Below are positions 15,727 to 23,445 of a stretch of DNA of 57,007 nt, piece by piece. The DNA is taken from contig UQAX01000013.1 of the NCBI GenBank assembly GCA_900539145.1, forward strand, positions 1 through 57,007, written 5' to 3'. Source of the stretch: an uncultured Blautia sp. Its GTDB lineage: Bacteria > Bacillota > Clostridia > Lachnospirales > Lachnospiraceae. The notes under the pieces were generated by a model. The model searched no databases. It saw only the letters and a program-made list of their open reading frames with translations, and was not told where the DNA came from. Numbering within the stretch: the first letter of the stretch is position 1; each line of letters starts with the position of its first letter. The position numbers and the translations under genes are program-made.

Positions 15727-16440
15727 ATGGATGATATCCTTGCCCTTATCGGGCGTGCACACCAGGGAGATAAGAGCGCAAGAGATATACTTACAGAGAA
15801 AAATATGGGGCTGGTACATAGTATTGCCAGAAGATTTCAAAACAGAGGGGCTGAGTTGGAGGACCTGATACAGATAGGCTGTATCGGACTTTTAAAAGCC
15901 ATAGACAAATTTGATTTAAGCTATGAGGTGAGGTTTTCCACATACGCAGTGCCTATGATAACAGGAGAAATTAAACGTTTTTTAAGAGATGACGGCATGG
16001 TAAAGGTGAGTCGTTCTTTAAAAGAAGCAGCGGGAAAGGCTTATGCGGTAAGAGAAGAACTGTTGATGAAGACCGGACAAGAGCCCTCTGCGGAAGAAAT
16101 TGCAAGAGAATTGTCTGTGCCAAAAGAAGAATTGATTATGGCAATGGAGTCTTCCGCTCAAATAGAGTCTTTGCAGAAAACCATTTATCAAAGTGACGGC
16201 AGTGATATCGCATTGGAGGATAAATTGCCTTATGAAAAAGATGAACAGCAGGAGGTCTTAGATAAACTGCTTTTAGAGGACATACTGGGAAGCCTGAATG
16301 CCAGAGAAAGGGAGCTGATTTATCTGCGCTTTTTCAAAGAGAAAACACAAACCAGCATTGCCAAAATGATGGGAATGTCTCAGGTACAGGTGTCCAGATT
16401 GGAAAAGAAAATTTTAAAGGCATTAAGAGAACGGATATAA
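15727..16440 (+). CDS. sigF: RNA polymerase sigma factor F (forespore)
   Basis: 237-residue sigma-70 family protein that directs early forespore transcription. Region 2 has LEDLIQIGCIGLLKAIDKFD and RFSTYAVPMITGEIKRFLRDDG; region 3 PSAEEIARELSV; region 4 LNARERELIYLRFF, then helix-turn-helix TQTSIAKMMGMSQVQVSRLEKK. It is held off by SpoIIAB encoded just before. A candidate forespore promoter for spoVA overlaps its last codons. Confidence 0.97.
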   Translation: MDDILALIGRAHQGDKSARDILTEKNMGLVHSIARRFQNRGAELEDLIQIGCIGLLKAIDKFDLSYEVRFSTYAVPMITGEIKRFLRDDGMVKVSRSLKEAAGKAYAVREELLMKTGQEPSAEEIARELSVPKEELIMAMESSAQIESLQKTIYQSDGSDIALEDKLPYEKDEQQEVLDKLLLEDILGSLNARERELIYLRFFKEKTQTSIAKMMGMSQVQVSRLEKKILKALRERI

Positions 16441-16461
16441 AGTGAAAACTTGGACACAATA
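16433..16461 (+). promoter_or_regulatory. Candidate sigma-F/sigma-G promoter for spoVA
   Basis: GGACACAATA at 16452-16461 is a full match to the sigma-F -10 consensus GGnnAnAnTR; GGATA at 16433 is one base off the GYATA -35, with 14 nt between (15 is usual). Forespore control is what the spoVA genes need. Confidence 0.45.
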
Positions 16462-16482
16462 CTCCTTAGTAATGTAAGGAGG
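16462..16482 (+). promoter_or_regulatory. Hairpin masking the spoVAA ribosome binding site
   Basis: CTCCTTA (16462-16468) pairs perfectly with TAAGGAG (16475-16481) with loop GTAATG. The 3' arm is the Shine-Dalgarno AAGGAGG (16476-16482) that serves ATG 16490. An mRNA reading through from sigF would carry the closed hairpin. Confidence 0.65.
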
Positions 16483-16489
16483 TTGTCAG

Positions 16490-17122
16490 ATGAGCGAAAT
16501 TTTGTATATACAAACAGAGAAAAATGTAGAAGTGCAAAGCCCTGAAATATATTTACAGGATGTGGCAAAGCTTACATGCAGTGACAGCAAGGTATTAAAT
16601 CGGAACAAAGTGAGAAAGGTTTTTTCCATTCCTAACGGAACGCCGGGCAGATACGTGATTTCTGCTGTGGATTTAGTTCATGCAATAGCGAAGGAAGAAC
16701 CAAATGTAGACGTAACTCATATTGGCGAGGCAAATTTTATTGTTACCTATGAAAAAGCAAAGCATCAACAAAAATGGTATAGCTGGTTAAAGACTTTATT
16801 GGTCTGTATGCTGACTTTTTTTGGAGGTGCTTTTTCTATTATGACCTTTAATACGGATGTGGATACAGCGAATTTATTTTCTAAAATTTACACGCAATTT
16901 ACAGGAGAAATAGCCGCAGGTCCTACGATTTTGGAATTTACTTATTCGGTGGGAATTGGAATAGGCGTTGTGTTTTTCTTTAACCATTTTGGAAAAGGCA
17001 AGCTTACGCAGGATCCAACTCCGGTGGAAGTACAGATGCGGCTTTATGAGGATGACGTAAATGAAACGCTTATTGCAGATAAAAATCGCAGCAAGAAAAC
17101 ACAGAAGGGGGAAAATGCTTAA
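16490..17122 (+). CDS. spoVAA: Stage V sporulation protein AA
   Basis: 210-residue protein of the SpoVA complex, the inner spore membrane channel for dipicolinic acid. A soluble N-terminal domain (about 1-95) with DVAKLTCSD and FSIPNGTPGRYVISAVDLV is followed by two membrane helices (about 105-122 and 150-172), the SpoVAA layout. First gene of a five-gene spoVA set that begins only 49 nt after sigF. The stop overlaps the next start as TAATG. Confidence 0.9.
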   Translation: MSEILYIQTEKNVEVQSPEIYLQDVAKLTCSDSKVLNRNKVRKVFSIPNGTPGRYVISAVDLVHAIAKEEPNVDVTHIGEANFIVTYEKAKHQQKWYSWLKTLLVCMLTFFGGAFSIMTFNTDVDTANLFSKIYTQFTGEIAAGPTILEFTYSVGIGIGVVFFFNHFGKGKLTQDPTPVEVQMRLYEDDVNETLIADKNRSKKTQKGENA

Positions 17123-17535
17123 TGTGGCAGGGGGAAATTCTGGCAGGCATTGCAGGGCTTTGCGGCGGTGCAGTAGTGGCGGTGGCTCTGGCAGCGTTTA
17201 TTATAGAACTGGGAATTATTCCACGCTTTGCAGGGATTACTCATACGGCGAACCACATTTTTCTATACGAAAATTGCCTGATGCTTGGAAGCTTTTTGGG
17301 AAATCTGATTTATATTTATCACCTGTCTGTTCCTTTTGGAAAAATTTTTGCAGGTGTTACAGGGCTTTTCTTTGGGATGTTTTTAGGGTGCTGGATTATT
17401 GCCCTTGTAGAGGTGGTAAATGTGTTTGCCGTGATGGCAAGGCGTTTGGGACTGAAGAAAGGAATTGGATGGATTGTAATTTGTATTGCAGTAGGGAAAA
17501 CACTGGGGAGTCTTTTCCAATTTTTTATTGCATAA
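17122..17535 (+). CDS. spoVAB: Stage V sporulation protein AB
   Basis: 137-residue membrane protein of the SpoVA complex with four hydrophobic segments and the family-typical start (WQGEILAGIAGLCGGAVVAVA) and NHIFLYENCLMLGSFLGN segment. Translationally coupled to spoVAA by TAATG. In Bacillus it is needed for spoVA function in spore core DPA loading; its own biochemical role is not established. Confidence 0.9.
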   Translation: MWQGEILAGIAGLCGGAVVAVALAAFIIELGIIPRFAGITHTANHIFLYENCLMLGSFLGNLIYIYHLSVPFGKIFAGVTGLFFGMFLGCWIIALVEVVNVFAVMARRLGLKKGIGWIVICIAVGKTLGSLFQFFIA

Positions 17536-17581
17536 GATTGGAATATACTCCGCATAATAGGCTTAAAGGTGGTGAATGGTA

Positions 17582-18028
17582 ATGGACGCAAAGCAATATG
17601 AAAAATATGTCAAGGAAAAGACGCCAACGCATAATTTGTTTTTGAATATGCTGGGAGCTTTTGTAAGCGGCGGAGCAATTTGTACGCTTGGGCAGGTGAT
17701 TTTAAATGTTTGTAAGAATATGGGGCTGGACAAGGAAATCAGCGGCAGCTGGACTTCTTTGATTTTGGTTTTACTCAGTGTCATTCTCACAGGCTTTAAT
17801 ATTTATCCGAAGCTGGCAAAATGGGGCGGAGCAGGAACTTTAGTTCCGATTACCGGTTTTGCCAATTCTGTGGCAGCGCCTGCCATTGAATATCAGAAGG
17901 AGGGACAGGTTTTCGGAATAGGATGTAAAATCTTTATTATAGCCGGACCTGTTATTTTATACGGAGTTTTAACATCTTCCCTGTTGGGATTGATTTATTA
18001 CTTTTTGCATATATGGGGGATTGTGTAA
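17582..18028 (+). CDS. spoVAC: Stage V sporulation protein AC
   Basis: 148-residue membrane protein that forms the mechanosensitive DPA channel part in Bacillus. Family features: LNMLGAFVSGGAICTLGQ, a loop with GAGTLVPITGFANSVAAPAIE (a motif shared with SpoVAE) and a terminal helix pair. ATG 17582 is preferred over 17576 because AGGTGG is then 9 nt rather than 3 nt upstream. Its TAA overlaps the spoVAD ATG. Confidence 0.93.
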   Translation: MDAKQYEKYVKEKTPTHNLFLNMLGAFVSGGAICTLGQVILNVCKNMGLDKEISGSWTSLILVLLSVILTGFNIYPKLAKWGGAGTLVPITGFANSVAAPAIEYQKEGQVFGIGCKIFIIAGPVILYGVLTSSLLGLIYYFLHIWGIV

Positions 18029-19041
18029 TGGAACAGATTGTAGGAAAGCAGAGTATACAGTTTCAGCAGGCTGCCCATATATTAAGCGGGGCAGCTATTG
18101 TAGGGAAAAAAGAGGGAGACGGTCCTCTTGGCAAATATTTTGATAAAATTGGAGAGGAAGAGGGACTATTTGGATGTACTTCGTGGGAAGAAGCGGAAAG
18201 TAATCTGCAAAAGGAAGCAGTATCTATGGCGATTGAAAAAGCCGGTATTGAAAAGTGGCAGCTTCGTATGATTTATGCAGGGGATTTGCTGGCTCAGACA
18301 ATAGCGTCTTCCTTTGGAATTATGGGCTTTGATACTCCTATATACGGACTTTACGGAGCGTGCTCCACAATGGGGGAAGCCCTTTCTCTTTCGGCGATGG
18401 CTGTTTCAGGAGGGTATGCGCCTTATGTTGCAGCCGTGACGTCCAGCCATTTTGGCAGTGCGGAAAAAGAATTTCGATTTCCTTTAGGATACGGAAATCA
18501 GAGACCTTTATCAGCTACATGGACAGTGACAGGCAGCGGCGCATGTATTTTGGGAACGAAAGGCGGAAAAGCCAGAATTGCAGGAATTACAACAGGAAAA
18601 ATTGTGGACTACGGCTTTAAGGACTCCTTAAATATGGGGGCTTGCATGGCGCCTGCTGCCTGCGATACCATTTACCAAAATCTTATGGATTTCAATCGTC
18701 TGCCGGAAGACTATGACAGAATTATCACCGGTGATTTAGGAGAAGTGGGACAGAGAATTCTTTTTGACTTAATGAAAGAAAAAGGTTTTGATATTGAAAA
18801 ACAGCACATGGATTGCGGCATAGAAATTTTTGATTCAAACACGCAGGATACCCATGCAGGAGGAAGCGGCTGCGGTTGTGCGGCGGTTACCTTTGCTTCC
18901 TACATCCTTCCCAAAATAGAAAAAGGGGAGTGGAAGCGTATTTTATTTGTACCTACGGGAGCATTGCTTTCCAAAGTCAGCTACAACGAGGGGAAAAGTG
19001 TGCCGGGCATTGCGCAGGCTGTGATTATTGAACATTGTTAG
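18028..19041 (+). CDS. spoVAD: Stage V sporulation protein AD
   Basis: 337-residue thiolase-fold protein that binds dipicolinic acid in the SpoVA complex. GACSTMGEALSL is the family segment corresponding to the thiolase active-site region, followed by TSSHFGSAEKEFRFPLGYGNQRP and the Gly/Cys-rich HAGGSGCGCAAV near the C-terminus. Start ATG 18028 sits in a TAATG overlap with spoVAC; the in-frame ATG at 18013 is inside the spoVAC end. Confidence 0.95.
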   Translation: MEQIVGKQSIQFQQAAHILSGAAIVGKKEGDGPLGKYFDKIGEEEGLFGCTSWEEAESNLQKEAVSMAIEKAGIEKWQLRMIYAGDLLAQTIASSFGIMGFDTPIYGLYGACSTMGEALSLSAMAVSGGYAPYVAAVTSSHFGSAEKEFRFPLGYGNQRPLSATWTVTGSGACILGTKGGKARIAGITTGKIVDYGFKDSLNMGACMAPAACDTIYQNLMDFNRLPEDYDRIITGDLGEVGQRILFDLMKEKGFDIEKQHMDCGIEIFDSNTQDTHAGGSGCGCAAVTFASYILPKIEKGEWKRILFVPTGALLSKVSYNEGKSVPGIAQAVIIEHC

Positions 19042-19052
19042 GAGAAAGAGTT

Positions 19053-19409
19053 ATGGAATATATCAACGCATTTTGGGTGGGAGGATTGATTTGTGCATTG
19101 GTGCAGATATTGCTGGAGAAGACCAAGCTTTTACCCGGCAGAGTCATGGTTTTACTGGTATGCACAGGAGCTGTGCTGGGAAGTGTTGGCATTTATGATA
19201 AACTGATAGATTTTGCAGGAGCAGGGGCAAGCGTGCCTTTGCTGGGATTTGGAAATACACTGTTTCATGGCGTGAAAAAGGCAATTTTGGAACATGGTTT
19301 TTTAGGCGTTTTCATGGGCGGATTTACTGCCAGTGCAGTGGGAATTGCCGCAGCGCTGATTTTTTCCTATCTGGCAAGTCTGATTTTTAAGCCAAAGATG
19401 AAAAACTAA
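19053..19409 (+). CDS. spoVAE: Stage V sporulation protein AE (AEb type)
   Basis: 118-residue membrane protein of the SpoVA complex, homologous to SpoVAC, as shown by the shared loop (here FAGAGASVPLLGFGNTLFHGV). Four hydrophobic segments. ATG 19053 follows TAGGAGA with 8 nt spacing. Last gene of the spoIIA-spoVA run; no SpoVAEa or SpoVAF gene follows. Confidence 0.92.
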   Translation: MEYINAFWVGGLICALVQILLEKTKLLPGRVMVLLVCTGAVLGSVGIYDKLIDFAGAGASVPLLGFGNTLFHGVKKAILEHGFLGVFMGGFTASAVGIAAALIFSYLASLIFKPKMKN

Positions 19410-19433
19410 GCTATACTTTTTGGCTAATCAATA

Positions 19434-19486
19434 GTATAATGTTAGTGCTTATGTGAGGTTGTGGCATTAAGTGCATAACCTCAAGG
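19434..19486 (+). promoter_or_regulatory. Candidate -10 box and hairpin in the spoVAE-tcdA gap
   Basis: TATAAT about 100 nt before tcdA, with no good -35, and a TGAGGTT/AACCTCA inverted repeat around a GCA/TGC pair, not followed by a T-run. It may be a weak terminator or 5' leader structure. Confidence 0.35.
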
Positions 19487-19539
19487 CAGCACTTTAGAAA
19501 GTGATTTATAAAAAATGTAGTAACAGGAGGAAACGGAAA

Positions 19540-20274
19540 ATGCTGCACGCATTCTCACGTTCAGAAGAACTATTAGGAAAAGAAGGACTTCAGATACTTG
19601 CAAATTCCAAGGTTGCAGTTTTTGGAATTGGAGGGGTAGGCTCTTATGTGGTAGAAGCATTGGCTAGATCAGGGGTAGGTAACCTGACTTTAGTAGACCA
19701 TGATGAAGTGAGCCTGACAAATCTTAACAGACAGCTGGTGGCTCTGCGCTCCACGATGGGCAGAAAAAAGGTATCCGTAGCAAAAGAGAGAATTATGGAT
19801 ATTAATCAGGATGCTGTGGTACATACCTACGATACCTTTTTTAATGCAGATACCGCACAGTTGTTTGATTTTTCAGGATATGATTACATTGTAGACGCTG
19901 TGGACACAGTTTCTGCAAAGCTGCTTCTGATAGAGAAAGCAAAGGAAGCAAATGTGCCGGTAATTTCCTGCATGGGTACAGGAAACAAATTAAATCCGTC
20001 CTGTTTTCAGATTGCAGATATATCAAAGACCAGTGTGTGTCCCCTTGCAAAGGTGATGCGCATAGAATTAAAAAAGAGAAAGATTAAGAAGGTTAAAGTG
20101 TTATTCTCCACAGAAACGGTGAAGAAAGAGAAGAAAAGCGCTCCGGTTGAAGTCAGAAGTGCGAGCAAACGACCGACTCCGGCAAGCGTTTCTTTTGTGC
20201 CGGGAGTGGCAGGGCTTATGATAGCCGGAGAAGTAATTAAAGATTTGGTTTTTGGAAAGGGTAAAAAAGGATAA
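19540..20274 (+). CDS. tcdA: tRNA threonylcarbamoyladenosine dehydratase
   Basis: E1/ThiF-like ATP-dependent enzyme that cyclises t6A37 of ANN-decoding tRNAs to ct6A. The nucleotide-binding loop is FGIGGVGSYVVEAL, followed by DHDEVSLTNLNRQ (substrate Arg and adenylate contacts), VDAVDTV and CMGTGNKLNP. 244 residues. ATG 19540 lies behind AGGAGG; upstream in-frame codons lack a site. It ends 11 nt before murB, but no functional link is known. Confidence 0.9.
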   Translation: MLHAFSRSEELLGKEGLQILANSKVAVFGIGGVGSYVVEALARSGVGNLTLVDHDEVSLTNLNRQLVALRSTMGRKKVSVAKERIMDINQDAVVHTYDTFFNADTAQLFDFSGYDYIVDAVDTVSAKLLLIEKAKEANVPVISCMGTGNKLNPSCFQIADISKTSVCPLAKVMRIELKKRKIKKVKVLFSTETVKKEKKSAPVEVRSASKRPTPASVSFVPGVAGLMIAGEVIKDLVFGKGKKG

Positions 20275-20285
20275 GAGGTATTAGA

Positions 20286-21200
20286 ATGGAAAATAACAGC
20301 ATTGAGAATATGTTTTGCATGACTTTGGGCAGTGATAATGTGAAAATGCAGGAACCAATGAAAAAGCATACAACATTTCGTATTGGAGGACCGGCAGATT
20401 ATTATCTGTGTCCTCACAGCACAGAGGAATTGCAGAAAATTCTTCAGATATGCAAAAAAAATAAAATGGAATTTTTTGTTTTGGGAAATGGGAGCAACCT
20501 TTTGGTAAGTGACAAGGGATATCGAGGCGTAGTTATCCAGTTGTGGAAAAATTTCAGTGATATTGTGACAAAAGAAGACACGATTACGGTAAAAGCAGGC
20601 GCACTTCTGTCTAAAGTTGCCGCAGAAGCTCTGGAAGAAGGCTTGACAGGTATGGAATTTGCCTCCGGAATTCCGGGGACGATTGGCGGAGCGGTGGTAA
20701 TGAACGCAGGAGCTTACGGCGGAGAAATGAAGGACATTATCAAAGAAGTTACGGTTCTTACCAAGGAAGGGGACATATTGACGATTTCCAAAGAAGAGAT
20801 GAACTTCGGATACAGAACCAGTGTGGTAAAAGAAAAAGGCTATGTGGTTATTTCCGTAGTTTTACAGCTTAAAAAAGGTGACAGAGCAGAAATTCGCAAG
20901 GTAATGGATGATTTAAAAGAAAGACGTGTGACAAAGCAGCCTTTGGATATGCCAAGTGCAGGCAGTACCTTTAAAAGACCGGAAGGCTATTTTGCCGGCA
21001 AGCTGATTATGGATGCGGGACTTAGAGGCTTTTCCGTAGGCGGTGCGCAGATTTCAGAAAAGCATTGTGGATTTGTGGTAAACAAAGGCGATGCGACAGC
21101 AGCCGATGTTTTGGGGCTTATTAAAGAAGTTCAGAAAAGAGTACAGGAAAAATTCGGAGTTGCCTTAGAGCCTGAAGTGAAGTTTTTGGGAGAGTTTTAG
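20286..21200 (+). CDS. murB: UDP-N-acetylenolpyruvoylglucosamine reductase
   Basis: FAD enzyme that makes UDP-MurNAc with NADPH in cytoplasmic peptidoglycan synthesis. FAD-binding LGNGSNLLVSDKGYRG, then GIPGTIGGAVVMNAGAYG; catalytic NFGYRTSV and SAGSTFKRPEG (active-site Ser) and a C-terminal Glu in LEPEV. 304 residues is the type II (Gram-positive) form. It is in a murB-rapZ-whiA-HPr run typical of Firmicutes. Confidence 0.96.
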   Translation: MENNSIENMFCMTLGSDNVKMQEPMKKHTTFRIGGPADYYLCPHSTEELQKILQICKKNKMEFFVLGNGSNLLVSDKGYRGVVIQLWKNFSDIVTKEDTITVKAGALLSKVAAEALEEGLTGMEFASGIPGTIGGAVVMNAGAYGGEMKDIIKEVTVLTKEGDILTISKEEMNFGYRTSVVKEKGYVVISVVLQLKKGDRAEIRKVMDDLKERRVTKQPLDMPSAGSTFKRPEGYFAGKLIMDAGLRGFSVGGAQISEKHCGFVVNKGDATAADVLGLIKEVQKRVQEKFGVALEPEVKFLGEF

Positions 21201-21208
21201 GAGGAAGT

Positions 21209-22099
21209 ATGCGGTTTGTAATTGTGACAGGAATGTCAGGTGCGGGAAAAAGTACAGCGCTGAAAATGCTGGAAGATATGGAATATTTTTGTGTAGATAA
21301 TCTTCCGGTGATGTTAATTGAAAAATTTGTGCAGCTTTTAAGAGACGGCGGACCGGGAGAAATCGAGAAAGTTGCGGTAGGCGTGGATATTCGTAACGGA
21401 AAGGCGTTAGATGAGCTGGAAACAGTTCTTGAAAATATCAATTTTGCGGGAGTGGGAATTGAAATCCTGTTTTTAGATGCAGAGGATGAGGTTTTAGTAA
21501 GACGTTATAAAGAGAGCAGAAGAAACCATCCGCTGGCAGCAGGAAGCAGGGTAGATGACGGAATTCGAAAAGAAAGAGAAAGACTGCGCTTCTTAAAGGA
21601 ATATGCAGATTATATTTTAGATACCAGTAAGCTTTTAACCAGAGAGCTGAAAGCAGAGCTTGAAAAAATCTTTGTGGAAAACGGAAGCTTTAAAAACCTG
21701 ATGGTTACCGTGCTGTCCTTTGGATTTAAGTATGGTATTCCTCAGGATGCAGATTTGGTATTTGACGTGCGATTTTTGCCAAATCCTTATTATATTGAGG
21801 AGCTACGTCCCTTAAGTGGAAATGACCATCCTGTCAGCGATTATGTTATGAGTTTTGATTTGGCTCATGAATTTTCCGACAAATTAGAGGATATGATACG
21901 CTTTTTAATCCCTAATTATATTACAGAAGGGAAAACACAGCTGGTGATTGCCGTGGGATGTACCGGCGGGAAGCATCGTTCCGTAACCCTTGCAAATGAG
22001 CTTTACCGAAGATTAGGCGAAAATGAAGAATACGGAATTCGTGTAGAACATAGAGATATAGAAAAGGATGGGAAAAGATGTCTTTCTCCGGAAGCGTAA
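21209..22099 (+). CDS. rapZ: RNase adapter/nucleotide-binding protein RapZ (YvcJ)
   Basis: 296-residue P-loop protein; in Firmicutes it binds and hydrolyses nucleotides, and in enterobacteria it controls GlmS through small RNAs. Walker A GMSGAGKSTA (residues 7-16), DNLP, Walker-B-like and C-terminal GCTGGKHRSV, the conserved uridine-sugar or RNA-binding region. It overlaps whiA by 22 nt. The usual yvcK gene between rapZ and whiA is absent. Confidence 0.94.
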   Translation: MRFVIVTGMSGAGKSTALKMLEDMEYFCVDNLPVMLIEKFVQLLRDGGPGEIEKVAVGVDIRNGKALDELETVLENINFAGVGIEILFLDAEDEVLVRRYKESRRNHPLAAGSRVDDGIRKERERLRFLKEYADYILDTSKLLTRELKAELEKIFVENGSFKNLMVTVLSFGFKYGIPQDADLVFDVRFLPNPYYIEELRPLSGNDHPVSDYVMSFDLAHEFSDKLEDMIRFLIPNYITEGKTQLVIAVGCTGGKHRSVTLANELYRRLGENEEYGIRVEHRDIEKDGKRCLSPEA

Positions 22100-23037
22100 A
22101 GGAAGAATTACTTCGCTATGAGGACAGCGCAAGGCATTGCTGTATTGCAGAACTGGCTGCCATGATTGCTTTTCATGGAGAAATTGTGCCTGCGCCTCAG
22201 GGAAAATTAATTCTTACCATATCTTCGGAAAATGAAAGTATTCTTAGAAAGGTCTTTACATTACTGGAAAAAACGTTTACAATGGAATTTAAAGTTTCTA
22301 CTGATAGACAGATAGTCAGGAAAAACAACCGATTTACCATTGATATAGATGATACAGAATTGACTGTTAAAATATTACAGGCAGTAAAGGTGCTTAGTGC
22401 TGACAGAAGACCGGTGATAACAAATGCTTTAGTCAATCCCATCATCATCCAAAGGAGCTGCTGTAAACGTGCATTTTTAAGAGGTGCATTTTTATGTGCC
22501 GGCTCTATTAGCGACCCTGAAAAGTTTTATCATTTCGAGGTGGTTTGCACAACACCGGAAAAGGCATTACAGATGCAGGAGCTTATACAGTCATTTGGAA
22601 TTGACGCTAAAATTGTAAAGCGGAAAAAGTATGAAGTTGTTTACGTGAAGGAAGGAGCACAAATCGTAGAACTTTTAGGTCTTATGGGAGCAGGCGTATC
22701 TTTGATGAACTTGGAAAATGTCCGAATTTTGAAAGGGATGCGAAATACTGTGAACAGAAAGGTGAACTGCGAAACCGCAAATATTAACAAGACTGTGAAT
22801 GCGGCAGTAAAACAGGTGGATGATATTATATACATCCGTGATACTGTGGGACTCCACAGATTACCTGAAAATCTGGAGGAAACAGCTTTGTTAAGGTTGG
22901 AATATCCGCAGGCATCATTAAAAGAGTTAGGCAGCTTATTGTCTGCTCCGGTAGGCAAGTCAGGTATTAACCACAGATTAAGGAAAATTTGCAGCATAGC
23001 AGAACAGCTCAGAGGATTCAAGGAGGAACAGGTATGA
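22078..23037 (+). CDS. whiA: DNA-binding protein WhiA
   Basis: 319-residue protein with an N-terminal homing-endonuclease-like fold (LAGLIDADG-derived, FLRGAFLCAGSISDP) and a C-terminal helix-turn-helix (SLKELGSLLSAPVGKSGINHRLRKI). WhiA affects cell division and chromosome segregation in Firmicutes and sporulation in actinomycetes. Starts inside rapZ and its stop overlaps the HPr start by ATGA, so all three are translationally coupled. Confidence 0.95.
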   Translation: MSFSGSVKEELLRYEDSARHCCIAELAAMIAFHGEIVPAPQGKLILTISSENESILRKVFTLLEKTFTMEFKVSTDRQIVRKNNRFTIDIDDTELTVKILQAVKVLSADRRPVITNALVNPIIIQRSCCKRAFLRGAFLCAGSISDPEKFYHFEVVCTTPEKALQMQELIQSFGIDAKIVKRKKYEVVYVKEGAQIVELLGLMGAGVSLMNLENVRILKGMRNTVNRKVNCETANINKTVNAAVKQVDDIIYIRDTVGLHRLPENLEETALLRLEYPQASLKELGSLLSAPVGKSGINHRLRKICSIAEQLRGFKEEQV

Positions 23038-23297
23038 TTAGGAAACCAATTACCATCGGGATTTCAAACGGTCTTGAAGCAAGACCAATCGCAATGCTCG
23101 TACAGGTGGCAAGTCAGTATGCCAGCAGCATTTATTTAGAGAGCGAAGCAAGAAAAGTAAATGCAAAAAGCATTATGGGCATGATGAGTTTGGGATTAGA
23201 CGCTGGTGAGAGTGTAACAGTTTCTGTTGATGGCGTAGATGAAGAAGAAGCCATGAAAAGTATTGAAGAATACTTGAGCAAAAAAGAAGAAGTGTAA
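23034..23297 (+). CDS. Crh-like HPr family protein lacking the phosphocarrier His
   Basis: 87-residue HPr fold. The loop that in HPr reads GLHARP reads GLEARP here, so the PEP-dependent phosphorylation site His15 is Glu15. The HPr-kinase site is kept: Ser46 in AKSIMGMMSLG. This matches Bacillus Crh, which has Gln at that place, cannot pass phosphate to sugars and acts with CcpA in catabolite control. Position right after whiA is also that of crh. A regulatory rather than transport role is therefore inferred. ATG 23034 overlaps the whiA stop. Confidence 0.88.
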   Translation: MIRKPITIGISNGLEARPIAMLVQVASQYASSIYLESEARKVNAKSIMGMMSLGLDAGESVTVSVDGVDEEEAMKSIEEYLSKKEEV

Positions 23298-23327
23298 GCT
23301 CTGCATACCGAAAAAGAAAATAAAGAG

Positions 23328-23364
23328 GAAGATGTGGCATGTGGCTGCATCTTCTTTTGATTTT
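23328..23364 (+). terminator. Rho-independent terminator after the HPr gene
   Basis: GAAGATGTGGC and GCTGCATCTTC pair over 11 bp (two G-U) with a 5-nt loop and TTTTGATTTT. It closes the tcdA/murB-rapZ-whiA-HPr unit. Confidence 0.85.
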
Positions 23365-23383
23365 ACGGAAAAGCGTTGTCGTC

Positions 23384-23412
23384 TTGCAATCAGAAGAAAG
23401 ATGTAGTAAAAT
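23384..23412 (+). promoter_or_regulatory. Promoter of the M18 aminopeptidase gene
   Basis: TTGCAA (-35) and TAAAAT (-10), 17-nt spacer. The -35 shares CTTGCAAT with the promoters at 26341, 40017 and 45167. Confidence 0.7.
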
Positions 23413-23445
23413 CGAGAAAGATGAAAGAACAGGAGGTTTTTAGAC

